64,000 bases of DNA from Riptortus pedestris (Eukaryota > Arthropoda > Insecta > Hemiptera > Alydidae), in assembly GCA_019009955.1 (NCBI GenBank), contig CM032230.1:127062501-127126500 (forward strand). Reading direction: 5' to 3'. Under the pieces are notes generated by a model. That model was not told the DNA's origin and did not search any database. It saw nothing but the letters and a program-made list of their open reading frames with translations. A program made the position numbers and the translations under genes. Position 1 is the stretch's first letter. The number at the start of each line of letters is the position of its first letter. This document shows, one piece after another, positions 1-13,426 of the stretch.

Positions 1-1857
1 AGGTGCTTTGAACTATTTGCCTAAAAATTCCCAAAGTGTTTACTTATTATGTATTTATTTACTTTCAGTTTCTTAGCCTTTATCTGTTCATAATTTCTGG
101 TTTTAAGTTTTCTTTTTACCTCAGCTATTAAATTATTCGAAATCTATAATTTTCCATTAATAATTTTGTAGACTTCCTGGCCAGGCTAACTATTGTTCTG
201 ATTACACTGTCTAACTGTTCTAGCTGTCTTCTCGTCCAAGCTATACCTAATTTTTGCCAACTCTTTAGTTGCCTTGTTCCAGCTGGTCATGAGCACTACA
301 TTTGGCTTGGCATTGTTCGGCTGAAGTCCATGGATTGAAAAGATAGTTTTAAGTACCTGGATTGTGACTTAACAATGTCAGAAGTAGTGGTGTTGACTAG
401 GCTGTAGAAGGCGACCAAAAATTAGCTAACCTTTGGACAAGAACACTGCTGACATAGATAGCCAGTGCAAGTCAGAAATAAGATTTCATAAGTATGCAAT
501 ACATTAATAACAAGCAATTTTGTAGGTTTACAAATTAATCTCTTTTAATGGTTATTCGTTTCTATGGCACAAATGATTTTCTTATGCATCTATATAAATA
601 TATTCATAAATTTTTATCTTTTATATTTGTCTAGCTTCCCAAAGTGTATATGTTAATTTTGAAAATTAGCATGTGCTTCCAATGATCACTTACCCTATTT
701 GTTTCCTTGTCTATTTATTTTTTTTTAATTCATTATTTCAAAGGAATCTTAATAAGTGTAACTGTGGATATTTGTGAAATTTGCGTTTTATTTATTTTTA
801 AACACGCCTTTCGTGTAGCTTGAAGAAATTGATGTGGAAGGTCACTAACGAATTAAAAGTAATTTATAATGCATTAGTTCTGAGGCATTAACTGGAAATT
901 TGTGTTAAATATGTCTTGCTTTCTTTTCACTATTTTATATATGTTTTTGAAGAATATTATGAGATCTTTATTATTAAGAAATTGTATTGTTCTTGGTGTG
1001 TTTGGTATAACTACGAAGATATCCTTAACCATGATGTCTTTTTACTGCAGACTCCATGACCATTTATTTTCTTTTTCTTTTTTCCAATCTCTACACGATC
1101 GAAATTATAATTTTCTGTTTAGTTACAGATATAACACTTGAATTTATATATATTTTTCATCATTCTTATTTATTTATTTTATTATTTTTATTAATTCTTG
1201 ATTAAAGGAAAGAGACTTTCTTAACTGTTTATCTATCAGAAATAATATGTCATTGAATCTGTAATCAGTTCATTTAACTGCTGTTTTATTTTTATAACTA
1301 TTTTTGCAAAATAATATGAATTACTAGTTTATAAATTTTTTCTTTCACTCAAAAATGTTTGTCTCTATTTGATATTTACTTAAAGAATAATTTTTACAAC
1401 ACTTTCTTGTTATAGAGTATTATTTAACATTTTTTTCTCCCTCTCTGAAGCTTAAAAGCTATAATTTAGTGAACTATCTCTATGTAGACCATAGTCAATG
1501 AGGCGTATTTGATGTACATCTTTTCAATTATTTTTACTTTTAATCATAATGAGCTTTTCATTCATAATTAAGAAAGACAGAGGCACCTTAATAATGCAGG
1601 AGATTAATTATTCTGTTAATTTTAATAACTGATTAAGCTTTTTGCTACTTCAACTTATGTATCTTGTAACTTTCAAATCATTTTGCATTTCACTCATATT
1701 ATATTTTCTTACTAACTGCATGTTTATTTCAGTGATGTTATTATATTTTTTAATTATTTATGCTTTAATTAATAAAAACCTAATATACTTTAAATATTTA
1801 TAATGGAATTATTTTCAGTACTAATTAAAATAAATAAATATATTATACAATTGATCG
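1..1857. other. AT-rich noncoding, nothing recognised
   Basis: No conserved reading frame or repeat end was identified. If gek extends left as expected, this is part of a long intron. Confidence 0.5.
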
Positions 1858-2058
1858 TGATCAATAAAAACACCTTGTCCTCTGTAAGTGTTTTAATATA
1901 TGCAGAGACCAAGCTCCATCATCAGTGCCTGCTGATTAGACTAGCCCGTACCAAAGCACGTCGCCCTGCTGCTTTGGCCTCATGATGAGGCTTGGTCTCT
2001 CAACATGCTCTCTGCATAATTAAAGCATCTGTAGAGGGTAAAGCGTTTTTATTGATCA
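1858..2058. mobile_element. Fold-back / MITE-like element with long terminal inverted repeats
   Basis: The left end TGATCAATAAAAAC is repeated as the exact complement at the right end (GTTTTTATTGATCA, to 2058). The similarity extends about 75 bp inward imperfectly (TATGCAGAGACCAAGC against GCTTGGTCTCTCAACATG with an insertion). The centre has GCACGTCGCCCTGCTGC. No clear target duplication. Confidence 0.7.
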
Positions 2059-3004
2059 TTATCTATTGGTCCCTCTACCGTCCAGTATCTCGGGAGTGAT
2101 ATTATTCAATTCATCGGGACATTTTATGGATTGTTTTCTTTTGAGCTTTGAGATTTACTATCTCAGGTTTTATATGCAGAGCTAAAATTTAAACGTTCAT
2201 TGGTTCAAACAAATATGCAATCTAGTAAATTATTTTTAGAGCTTTAAGTTCAAATCAGTATAACTGGTTGATGTACTTCATATTTTTGCTGGCATCCGTC
2301 TGAAGACTCCATTTTTAAGTGACTTGTATTGTTTAAAAATCATTAACAAGATGATTTACTCTTGTTGTGCTAATGAAACAAAATAAGACTTTGATGAAAT
2401 GGAGAACAAAATCAGATTTCATATTCTTATAATTGTACAATTTCCATTCATGCTCTTAAATTTTGTTTATGTTATCTAAACGAATACTTCATTTATTCGG
2501 TACAGTGAAGGGATTATCATGTGTAGTTCTATTGCTGCCACCAGTTTCTCATTTTATGAAATATTGTAGAACAATATTAAATTATGCATTACCGTAAGCT
2601 TCTTTACTTTTCCCCCACTTCTCAGTCTCTGGTATTTGTTGAAATAACTATTATTGAGAACATTCTGTGATATATTTATTGTGGTGAAAAAAATACTTAC
2701 TAGTTTTAAGTAGATAATGGTTATTTTGAGGTATTAGTTTTAGTTATTATTTATGTTCTAAATGTTAATAGAAAGTAATTTCATTTGAGGAGAGTTCGTA
2801 ATTACTTGAATGTTCAATGATAATTATTTTTCTATATGAATTGATTCATTTATATTCTAGTGCTCTTAAGTGAGCACTTTAAAATAAACACTTTTTAGGA
2901 ATGTATAGGCAGGGTTGTGAATTATTATGTTATGTATTGTTGGGATAAATAAATAGATATTATTTGGGATAATTATGGACTATTAGGAAATTATTAATAA
3001 ACAT
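2059..3004. other. AT-rich noncoding, nothing recognised
   Basis: No feature beyond AT-rich sequence between the fold-back element and family H copy 1. Confidence 0.5.
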
Positions 3005-3135
3005 TTTAGCAGGTTTCCCTTAGGGATGTCAGCTATTGAGGTCGTACTCATGACGTGATTTTCAAAAAATTTGTTCAAATGTCCAACGATCCTACCCAGG
3101 AGATGACGAAAATGAGGTCCGTTCAACTATGTATG

Positions 3136-3192
<57 letters not shown>

Positions 3193-3620
3193 CTGTTAGT
3201 GTTAACAGACCGCTTGAGTGTTCTAGAGGTCACAATTTTTGTTTAATCGTCACCAAACTCGGTATTTAATTGTTTTATGTATAAAGAAAGATCAAGTTCG
3301 TTAACGGCTGAAATCAGACCAGTGTGAGGGGATATAGAGAGGGGAATTTTAAAAAATTCGAAATATCTCCATTACTATACGTCGGATCGAAAAATATAGA
3401 ACTAATCTAATCTTATTGCAAATTAAATTCGCTATAAATATTGTTATATACATTTATTCTCTATCTTGAATATTAACCGAGATATTTGCATTTTTATTAA
3501 GTGTAACTGACGAGCTGTGGTTGCTTCTATTTGTGTCCCGCGAAAGCTAGTTCGGCCGTTTCTGTAACTGTTCGGCACTCGTATGGAGATTTCTCATGGA
3601 GAAACAGAATTGATATTTTT
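3005..3620 (+). repeat. Dispersed hairpin repeat (family H), copy 1, with (TA)n
   Basis: Starts TTAGCAGGTTTCCC, a degenerate form of the family end, runs through ATTGAGGTCGTACTCATGACG and a (TA)n tract at about 3137-3187. It continues with TCAAGTTCGTTAACGGCTGA and CCGAGATATTTGCATTTT. A GGCCGTTTCTGTAACTGTTC segment near 3550 is shared with the copy at 40243-40965. Confidence 0.8.
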
Positions 3621-6289
3621 GTAGATCACTTACACATTTCTTTTGATGGGCTCCCCCCCCCCTCCCTCCATATTGTTTTTACTAATTCTGTTTAGTAGTA
3701 TAATACTGGTAAACAATAATTTATTTCATTCCAACTCTTCTTTCAAATAACATTGTACATAGTTTGTGATCTTTTGCCATTTGCCTCACTCTACATCTCA
3801 AAACATGTCTTATAACAAGACTATTTGTTTTTCTTCCACTGGTTGCACACTAGATTATATTTAGCTGTGAGAACTTGACCTCCTCTAAAGCCGTGAGGCT
3901 GGCTTTTGCCCTTCATGGGCTCTTGAGCCAAAGATTCCTCCCTCACCCACTGATTTAATATGCGACTAGAAATGAATCCCAAACACAAGGGCATGATTTA
4001 GGTAACTTGTGTTTTCTGAATTTTGTGAGGAAATTTTGAAAGATTTTCTAATTTTACAGGAAAGAATTAAAATGTTTAAGAAAAACTTTACATAACTGTT
4101 TGCACCTGTCTTTTTTTCAGTTTGATTAAAATTCTCCTCAAGTTTAATTACTTCAAAGAAGTAGATTATTTTGTTGTGCATGATGTATTTATTTATTTTT
4201 ATTATAATTTTTTTTAAGATTGCCATACACTTTTAATTCATGTAATTGCATGTAATCTACAAGTTTATATTAGTAGGTATTCATGTTACTGTAGATCAAG
4301 TTGTGTATTCTTGCTTACTTCAAGTATCAAGCGCATGTATTTAGATAATTATTTTGGACATTAAAACTCTAGTCAATATTTCGTTTTTAATTTATCTTTG
4401 ATCCCCTTGCTTTATTTTTAACTGCTTTGCATGACCTCCAAATGATATATGTTTTGAACATTTCATTTCCCATATTTATGAAAATTCATAATTAATCCAT
4501 AACAGAAGATGGACTTAGTTTTAGTGGTGTGCCTCACCAAACATTTATATGAACTATTATTTGAAGTAACTGACTTAAGTGTAAAACTTAGCGTGTTTAG
4601 TTATTTCTGTATCCTAATTCCTTTTAAAGAACTATGTAACTATATGCCACCCAAAGGTGTTTTATACTAGTCTAATTTGAGTCATTTAAATATTATTTTC
4701 GATTTTGTTCTTTTTTTATTGTGTTTTAATCTATAATTAGATTAATTGTTCATTTTTCGTGGTGTACTCTATTCCTATTTTTAAAGTAGATATTTTCTTC
4801 TACTTGTAAAAATGGTTTATTCAAAAGACATATTAAATTATATGTCTGGTAAGGACTTCAAACACAATCTTTAAAACAAATAGCAATGGTATTATTGAAC
4901 TAATTTTACTAATTTTTGTAAATTATTAAAATAGCTATTAGTATCCAAACCATAATGTTGACAGTATTATGTTTTAACATACCCTTATTTCTTTAATAAC
5001 TATTGTCCCTCTAAAGTTTTATGAAGTAGTACTGAAACTAATCATTAGTTTTTTGCTATTCTAGTCAATTATTATATTAATTAAAGCCTCATTGAACTCT
5101 CATGCTTTAGAGCAATTTTTTAAGATGGACTTTCAAGTAGAAATTACTGGTATACAAAATGTTGTTTAATTGTTGACAAGGAACCTCCAATGCAATGAAA
5201 ATGTTAAATGAAATGGAGAATTTAATTTTACTTAAATCGATATTATAAACACTTTTTCCTTTATTAAGGAATTAGAAATAATAAAACAAAAATTAAACTT
5301 AAATAATTAAAGCTCGCTAATAGACGCCCATACAAACAGACATTTTAAGGATTAAATGCATCAAATACAGGAGTGCATTCAACTTCTTTATTTTAAAAGT
5401 GGTTGGCATCACATTACATTGTACTGATAAAATTATGGTTTTATTTACTTTTGAGGCCTTACACCTGGTTCGTACATATAGAAATAAGTTTATTTCATCT
5501 CTTCAAATTGACTCCACCAATAAGAAAACTATAGGATTGCTAAAGCCTTCTGATTGTTTGATTTATTTAAAATTGTATTCCTTCTCTGAGACCTACTCAA
5601 TATGGTCTGCTATATCGATTAATGAATGTCAACAAAAATTTCCTTTAAGTCTTCTTGAGATCAAACAGTAGTGTTTACTTATATCAATGGATAATATTAT
5701 TTAGAATTTTTCTATTATGGAAGAGAATATTGCCCACTTTCGTCATATTTTTAGCTTGAATTATTAATATCTAGAGGCCTCTTGCTAAAGAAATTTTCTT
5801 GGCTTTATTGTCCTTGAATGAAGAAATTTTTACGTTGTACATTTATTGTAAACCCCAACCGAGTACAAAAATGAGAAATAGAGGTTTTGTTCTTAATTCT
5901 CTGCATCAGTAACTAATGGCTGAAGGAGAGCTTTTACAGACAATGGGCAAGGCAGAAACATAAGTGTATTTGGGAATCATGAATCCATAGGGATAGAATT
6001 ATCAGGAAGTTCTAGAACAGATGTGATATGATATGATGTATAATGATATAAATTGAGACCAGAAACCTTTGGCTAAGCTCCGTGAAACATATGATCTGGA
6101 GAGGTTAAGTTTAAGATGGGATGGTATATTGGTTGAAAATATTAATTTTTAGGTCACATTTGAGTAAAGTTATACTGATATGTTTGATATTCTCAATTGC
6201 GCTGTCATTGGTGACCAACTTTCCTGCAAAAGTGCTATCTAGATATTTAGTAAAATCATTTTCTTTACTGGATAGCATTTTTTCTCCAG
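3621..6289. other. AT-rich noncoding
   Basis: Contains a 10-C run at about 3653-3662. An open stretch at 5399-5671 (90 codons) has no recognisable motif and is probably chance. Confidence 0.45.
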
Positions 6290-6720
6290 TTTAACAATAA
6301 TTTTTCACTATCACAATAATTATACGTTTTTGTGGGCTAAACTCAAAACATATTTCTCGAAGGGTTTTATCCATTATTCTTTCAGCTGATGGATATCCTA
6401 CCCAGAATGATAGTGCCCATAGCTTACTGAAGGCTATAGTTATACTTATGAACCACTTGTGAGTCACAGATCTCCCTTGATAGGTGTTATACAGGCTCAT
6501 TGAACAGGGAAGGTGAAATCAGTCTACCTTGTAGCATTCCCTAATGAACATTATTAATGTAAGATTTATTAGTGACTACAAAAATGTTACTTTTGTTAAA
6601 AAGTGGCAAAATTTCTCTTTTGAAGATCAAGAGACTTTCTATTAGAGGCATTTAAAAATGTGTCCAATGTCAAAAAAGCTCTATTGTCATCAAGGTAAAC
6701 AACTGGCATTTCCCATTCAT
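6290..6720 (-). pseudogene. Possible non-LTR reverse transcriptase relic
   Basis: Minus-strand translation shows GMLQGRLISPSLFN at about 6498-6542, close to the G-x-PQG-x-x-LSP-x-LFN motif. A shifted frame then gives AERIMDKTLREICFEFSPQK and RIIIVIVKNY, resembling the 'L.INP.KT..V.FT.KY' motif. An earlier stretch near 6680 reads DDNRAFLTLDTFLN, where the FLD motif would be expected. Frames shift repeatedly and no YADD box is visible. The clade cannot be named. Confidence 0.4.
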
Positions 6721-9700
6721 GTTTGAAATTTGCATCCATTATTTTCATATTAAAGGGAAACCTACCGCTCCTTTAATAAATACTCTTTGGTATATGAAAA
6801 TGTATCTGCATTCTTAAGTCATAGTTTAAAACTTTCTTAATTATTCGGTGGTTTAAGAAGTAAATTATGATGTGTCTTCATAAAGAAAAATATTTTTTAA
6901 TTCCTCTGCCTTTTTATGTTGCAATAGCTCTTCCTTCCTGATTATTGGCATCTTGAAGGAATTGCAGAAAGCCTTTTGTCATACCATCAAAATACTTATA
7001 ATTGAAGTTTTGGGAAATATTGTTTATTTCTTAAATATCTCTGCCCGTTTAATAATAGTTTCACTCCTCCAATCTTGATTAGTTATTCTACTGTAAAATT
7101 GAGGCAATTGGAGATTCTCGAGTAATGCATTCTTTGGGTTGCATTACCAATTTTGCTACAAAGGTTATTTTTGTGTTACTTATGTGAAATTCGTAACTAG
7201 AATAATTTTTAAGTTATTATTGCTAACAGTAAAATTAAATAAAAATCACTTGCTTAATGCACAATAAATTTTTGACAACTATGAAACTTGAAACTGTGGG
7301 TTATCCAAATACATATATAAAGGGCATCAGTAAAGGAATAATTAGACGTGCTTTTTACTTATCTTCTATAATATTACCCCTTAGAGCTTTATTGCTTCAA
7401 GATTTGTTTATGTTTTGGCACCTTAAATCCACATTTTAGCACCTTAAAAAAATTCTTGTCATGTCTATCTTTATACTTTTCACTTATTCTGCAATTTGGG
7501 ATAGGCCCCTCAGAACGTAGAAGTAAGTACTTTTTTTAAATTAATTTTAGCATTTTTTATTTACTTTCAAGGGATGCTCTTGAAGTTGAGTTGTGATTAT
7601 TTAAGGATATTAAATGGCTACACTTTTATTTCACTAGATATATAGCTAGTGATTTAGTGAAGGGATAGATAACCAGTCCCTGAGTATAAGAAATCATGTT
7701 TTCAATGTTTCTATTTAATTGATATCTTCCTCATGACTGACAGAAACTTTCTTTTACATTTGGAAACATTAAAATGTATTGTAAAATTTAATGTTTTTGA
7801 TGTATTTTAAACAGTATATCTGAAGACTGTGATGGAAACTTTAAAAGAATTGTTAACGGTATTTATAGTAGTTAGATGATGCCGCAAATGTAAAAGGGAA
7901 TTTCTGTTTACCTTAAGAAAGATATTAAATTAATGTTAGTAGAACAGGTATAATCGTTTAGCATACTTGACCAATCAGTCTCCTCAGAATATCCCTTAGA
8001 AGTATATTTATATTGTCGTACTTTCAGAATGTTTTATTTAGTTTAATATAATCGTCAGGAAGCGTAACTCATATGAAGTGTCAAGTTAATTTTACTTCAG
8101 AGCAATTATATTATGAAAATAATTTGCTTTCAATGCTATGCCAATGAAAATCCTCAAAGTTTATAAATTTTTGGCAAGGTACACCTCTTATTTGGTAAAT
8201 GTGCATGTTTCTGTCCAATTTTCTCTGTACTTCTCTTATCATGTATTATGAAAATATCATATAAAAACACTGAAACAATATTGCTTTTATTCCTCTTCTA
8301 TTATTCTATCTTTGGGTTTATTGCTGCATGGTAGATATTTTCTTGTAGACAAGGTGCCACTGTTTATCGGAGTCACGAGCTGCCTTTGGGGCTTGATTCT
8401 CCTCATCGTCCGAATATATTTTTGACTTTGGCTTGCACCGCCATTCGGTAAAGTAAAGTATGCTTTCACTTTATTTTGTTGAGTGGAGATTTGGCATGAA
8501 GCTTTTATAGAAAGTGTGTTTTATTTGAGCATGCTCATGCACTAGTCAATAAAAACAAATATTTACACATTTGCTCTACTCTTCAATAAACTCATTTCTT
8601 TATTTTTTTATGACTAGGGTTTTGTGTTTTTATTGTGGAATTACTGCATATTTCGTTATTCAAGTAGTTACTACTTCACATTCCGGTTATTTCCTTCAGA
8701 GGTTGGCAGCCTCTTTCTTTAGATGGTGCATAAGTGTTGGTTATATTTCTGGGGATCAGGGTTTTAGAATAACCCCATCTTACACTGATAAAAAAATATG
8801 ACAACACATTGTTATACACTACTTGAAGGAGTAGACTGCAGAGTAAAAATAGTGGAGATGGATTACAAAGAACAATCACTGGAACAGACAATCAATATGA
8901 CAAACATAATGCTCTGGTGGGAAATTTGAAAAAATATAATGCAAAAACATATAAAAAGTTAAAGTTATTATTTATTTATTTTTCTAGTAACTTTAGATGT
9001 CTTAATTTATCATAAATTAAGTATATTATTAATTTTCCATTAATAAGACTTGAAAATCAAAATTTATAACAGACCATTCATTAGTTAATTAATTTCTTAA
9101 ATTGATAATGGTTTAAAGCATTCATAAAACATTTTTGTTCAAAAACCACTTGCTTTCCATTTTTGTTAGATCACTGGCTGTTAAGATACCACTGGCCCAA
9201 TAAGAAAATGTAATGCATTGTTCTTTATCTATTGATGGAAAATGCATAGAGTCATAAACTTTTAGATTTATTAGCTCTCACTACCCCACTCTGCTCTATT
9301 ACTTTGATTCAAAGTGAGAATCAACATGCCTCTAATTGCAAGGAGTTCTGAAATCTCTGAGGTTATTAGACCAGAATACCAAGGTACATATTTTGATTAA
9401 TATTTTTCCCTTGCTCTATTGTGTGGTTATCCGGAGCAGTCTTCCAAAATTAAAAAAAAAAAAAAGGACACACTAATTTTCTCTGATTAATCAAGTGTGT
9501 TTTTCACAATATAGAAACAGGGTTGTCTGGAAGTCTTGCCTCAATTAATGGATACATAAGTATAATTTACATTAAAATGAAATTTCTGTACTAGTGATAA
9601 GTGAAGAAACCTGACCTGGGAGAGGGGGAGGTGTCCAATACTTAATTTTGATACTGTATCTTCCTCCTATCCTCGACTCTTTTCTTATTGCTCTTTACAT

Positions 9701-12700
9701 ATGGGATTCGTAAATTTTAAGTACACAAATACATTATTGCTAAATAAAAACCATACTGTGGGAAAGGTGAGTTTATGACCTTCATGTACGTTTCAGCCTA
9801 TATTATACAGATATGCCCTATCTTTTATATACAAACTTTTAGTCAATTTGGAAGAGCAAAGGTTAAAAGTTTTAGACTGCATCCAATAATGTCTCTCTAT
9901 TTGCTGTGGAGGTATTCTAATTATATATGAACATTGCTTATATCTTGGACTAAATTATTGAAGTCAAGTGAAGTATAATAAACTTTTCTTTAAAGTGAAA
10001 GGGAAAAAAATGTATTGAGTCTTGCATAAATTGAAGTGTTACGTAGTTTGAGAGGTAGTCATTTGAAATGAATTGTGTTCATTTCTTTTACGCCCTTAAA
10101 CTTGCAGATTAGCCTTTGAATTACAGTGATATTAGAGGTCTCTGAATTGGCTGACACCAGGGTATATAGGAGTAGAGATTATTGATTCGCCTGGCTTTGC
10201 TTTTATTTATTTTTTAAAATTATGATTTTGTTTCTAACAATTTACTATCATTAAACATTCATACATCAAGAATATTCAGTAGAAATCATTTCTTTCAGAA
10301 AGGAGAAGTTGATGTTAGCCTCTGAAATTGATGTCTGCATATGGACTGTAAGTGTATGTACTGCCGTTCTGGGATGCCACAGAACTCGTTGGGATTCTGA
10401 GTTGTCGAACTGTGCATATCAGTTACCCATGAGGGCATCATTACTGATTTCAACTGTTTTTACAAATTTATACTACTAAATATAAAGTTCAAACTGTCTA
10501 CAAATGACAACTATTAGCTGTGAACTAAAAACTCAATTTTAATTTAAAATAAAAAAAAAGTAGGAAAAATGAAATTATTTTTTGAAATGAAATAGACTAA
10601 AAGTGGCCTGAAAAAAATATAAATATCAGGTGATTGAGGGGGGGGACTCTAGCTTGCCCTCATTTTACTTTTTCTTCTTTTTTACACCCAGATTTGCCTT
10701 CTTCTTTTGACATTGTTTTATTCTACTCTATCCCAGCTAAAACTTTGTATGGAGAAAATATATGAACCAGTTACACTTATAAAACAAATATACGTCAGCA
10801 TTTGTTTTTAATTTTGATATTTTATCTTATTCTGTAAATAGGAAAAAGAAAAGATTTTTTTTTATTTTATAAATAATTATTAAATTATAGCTTGTTTTTA
10901 ATTCAAATATATTTTTGAAAACAAATATGACATATTAACAACAAAATACAAATTAACTCAGTCCCATAGCTTCTCTTACCTGAGGTGGTATTTTCCTGGA
11001 AATTTTTTATCTCAGAATTAGCTTTGGGCTTCTTCAAGATAAGTAACCTACCTCCCTGTTTGTGTCGTCTAAAGTTGGGTTTGCTGACTCTCTATACTTG
11101 ATAAAAGACCTGACCCAGGGTTTCTTCTGAGGCATAATATCACCCGGAAAATACCAATGCTGGAGAGAGAACTAGTAGGAAGTGTTGGAGTAATGAGTTC
11201 TCAGTAAAGTTTAAAACAATAAAAAATATTGATTGTTTTTCACACAATATGAACATAGAAAATCTATTGTATGGAAGACGTTAATTTCAGTCATTTTCAC
11301 CAGTCGATAATGTTACATGTAGATTTATCAACCAGCCATGGCTTATCCCACCCAATATTAAAAAATGACATTCACATGGAATGGTTTCAGGAAGCTAAAG
11401 AAGAATAGTTTCAAATTTCTAGGGTAGACATTGGAAATGTACCAATGTGTTTCATTTTTAATAATGGATTTGTGATTGATGCTGATATCATAAATGATTT
11501 CTACTGAATTTATAACTCATTATTGCTATTATTTGTTTTGTACGTGCAGAATTATTACATATTCCATGTGGAGTTATGTAACTAACCCTCTAAAAAAGCC
11601 TCCTTAATAGGGCTACCAAATTTTTGAGCAACTGAAACTTGCTGGAGGGGGGGGGGTGAATCCGATTGGCAATTCAGAAAACATGACTCCTAAATGATAA
11701 GGAGAGTATAACATTAGTGCTACTTGTATTTGCAGGTCAAAGAAAAGTCTTAATGCTATTGCTGACGATCATATCTATTCCATACATAATAACCTGTTTT
11801 TTATTTTTTTGATAATTAATTTCTGAGATAGCTAAAGGACATTATTTGAAACAGTTTAATATTATATAGAGTTTGTTATTCTAGGTATGGCCACGAGTGA
11901 TGTCATTTCAACAGCTTAATTCTAAAAGTGTCTGACCACAGTATTTGATGTTATTGTTTTTTTTTTTTTTATGTATTAGTTAAAAATGAATACATATTAT
12001 GAATATAATTCAGTGGGAAAGTCTGTAGGCCAAATAGCCATGGTCATTTTTAGTAAATTAAATTTTTGATCCGTTGAAGAATGTTTGCAAAAATTTATTT
12101 TGATTTGTTGTAAGGCACTTTTGGAAATGAGGTGTATATGTTTGGAAATTGTCTGATTACATTTATAAACCTTTTTTTTATTTCCATTGAAGACATTTTT
12201 TTTAATAATTTTTTTGTTGGCTTTTTTTTTTTATTTTATATTTTTGGTCCTTAATTTTGGTATTTGTGTTGTTTATTGTGAGTGTGAACTTTAACCTAGT
12301 AACCTAGTAATGTATTAAATAATTAAACATTAAATAAAACAACACATTTTTGTTAACATATAATTTTTCATTGATTTATTTATATGCCAAAAATTACTAT
12401 TTCATTTAGCCATTGTGTTACAGATGAATTGAAGAAGTTGTAAAATTATTATAGCGCAATAATTCGAGAACCCCTAGTTAATTAAAAAACATTTCACCAG
12501 TTAATTAATTTCAAAATTCCTGAATGCTCTTGAGTAGAAGGCTTATCATCTTGATATGTAACAGCTATTTATATTAGAATACAAATAATAATAATAATAG
12601 TAGCAATATAATGTTCACTTTTATTAGTTATGAAATTTATATTTAACACTTAAATAGAAGAAATGAATTGAAGATTTATTGAATATAAGAAGTAAAAAAC

Positions 12701-13277
12701 CAAATTTAAGATGATTCTGATTAGTTGTTTATTTTCAATATTATAATTGTTAATTATACGCCCTATATTTTACACTGCAACTATCATTGTAATACAACGT
12801 AAGCTAAAAAACAAAATTGAGAGAAAATACATAAATAAAAAATTAAGAGATTTTACATCTTTGAAACTAATATTTTTCTAAGTTTTTATTTTTTTTTTAT
12901 TTTAAGTCAAAACCATAAACTGCAGTACATGCATCATAGTGGCTGTAGATTTAGTGATGATTTGGCTCATTGCTTCCCCCTAATTTTTCTGTTCAGTGGC
13001 CTGAATGGAAATAAAGTAGTTTCACTAAACTTAGTTGTTCTTAGTTCCTTCTACTATGTATAACTCTGGTTCAGGTATTTTTCTTATTCCTACCATTAGT
13101 AAGTACCCACACTCTCAGTACTTGTGTGTTATATGTTTAATTAAAACATTGACAGTTATTATTATATACGTTATGCGCCCTCAAATCGACTTATTTATGT
13201 TTTAGTAGCTTCCTTGATTCTTTATAAATATGAAATAAGTGAGAACGATTAATATCATTTTTGTATTTATATTACAG
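6721..13277. other. Long noncoding stretch, probably gek intron
   Basis: No exon of the coiled-coil or kinase region of MRCK could be recognised. G-runs occur at about 10638-10645 and 11647-11656. A short exon below my detection limit cannot be excluded. Confidence 0.45.
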
Positions 13278-13426
13278 TTTTGGAACGTGGCTCGTCCCAG
13301 ATGTCCTACCTCGGAGCATTTTTAAAAGAGAGTGGCGGTGGAATTGAAAGTGATGAAGCTGATATAGAAGATAATAGAGCTCCGTCTATAGCTAGTTCTA
13401 AATCAAATTTATCAGACCTCAGTATT
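13278..13426 (+). CDS. gek: gek exon: acidic linker before C1
   Basis: The exon follows a TTACAG acceptor; two bases complete a codon carried from an exon upstream of the window. It encodes [14 protein letters not shown] followed by an acidic and serine-rich stretch ([12 protein letters not shown], then [11 protein letters not shown]). The donor GTTAGT at 13427 leaves phase 0, matching the next exon. There is no Met start, so this is an internal exon. Confidence 0.85.

Noticed and set aside
3966..4226. 86-codon minus-strand open frame rich in Lys and Ile
   Set aside because: Composition follows the AT-rich background; no motif or conservation clue.
5399..5671. 90-codon open frame on the plus strand
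   Set aside because: No recognisable domain, no Met-linked context, AT-biased composition and no splice-compatible neighbours; probably chance.
8287..8891. Open frames on both strands around 8.3-8.9 kb
   Set aside because: No domain recognised; flanking sequence gave no consistent splice phases for an MRCK coiled-coil exon.
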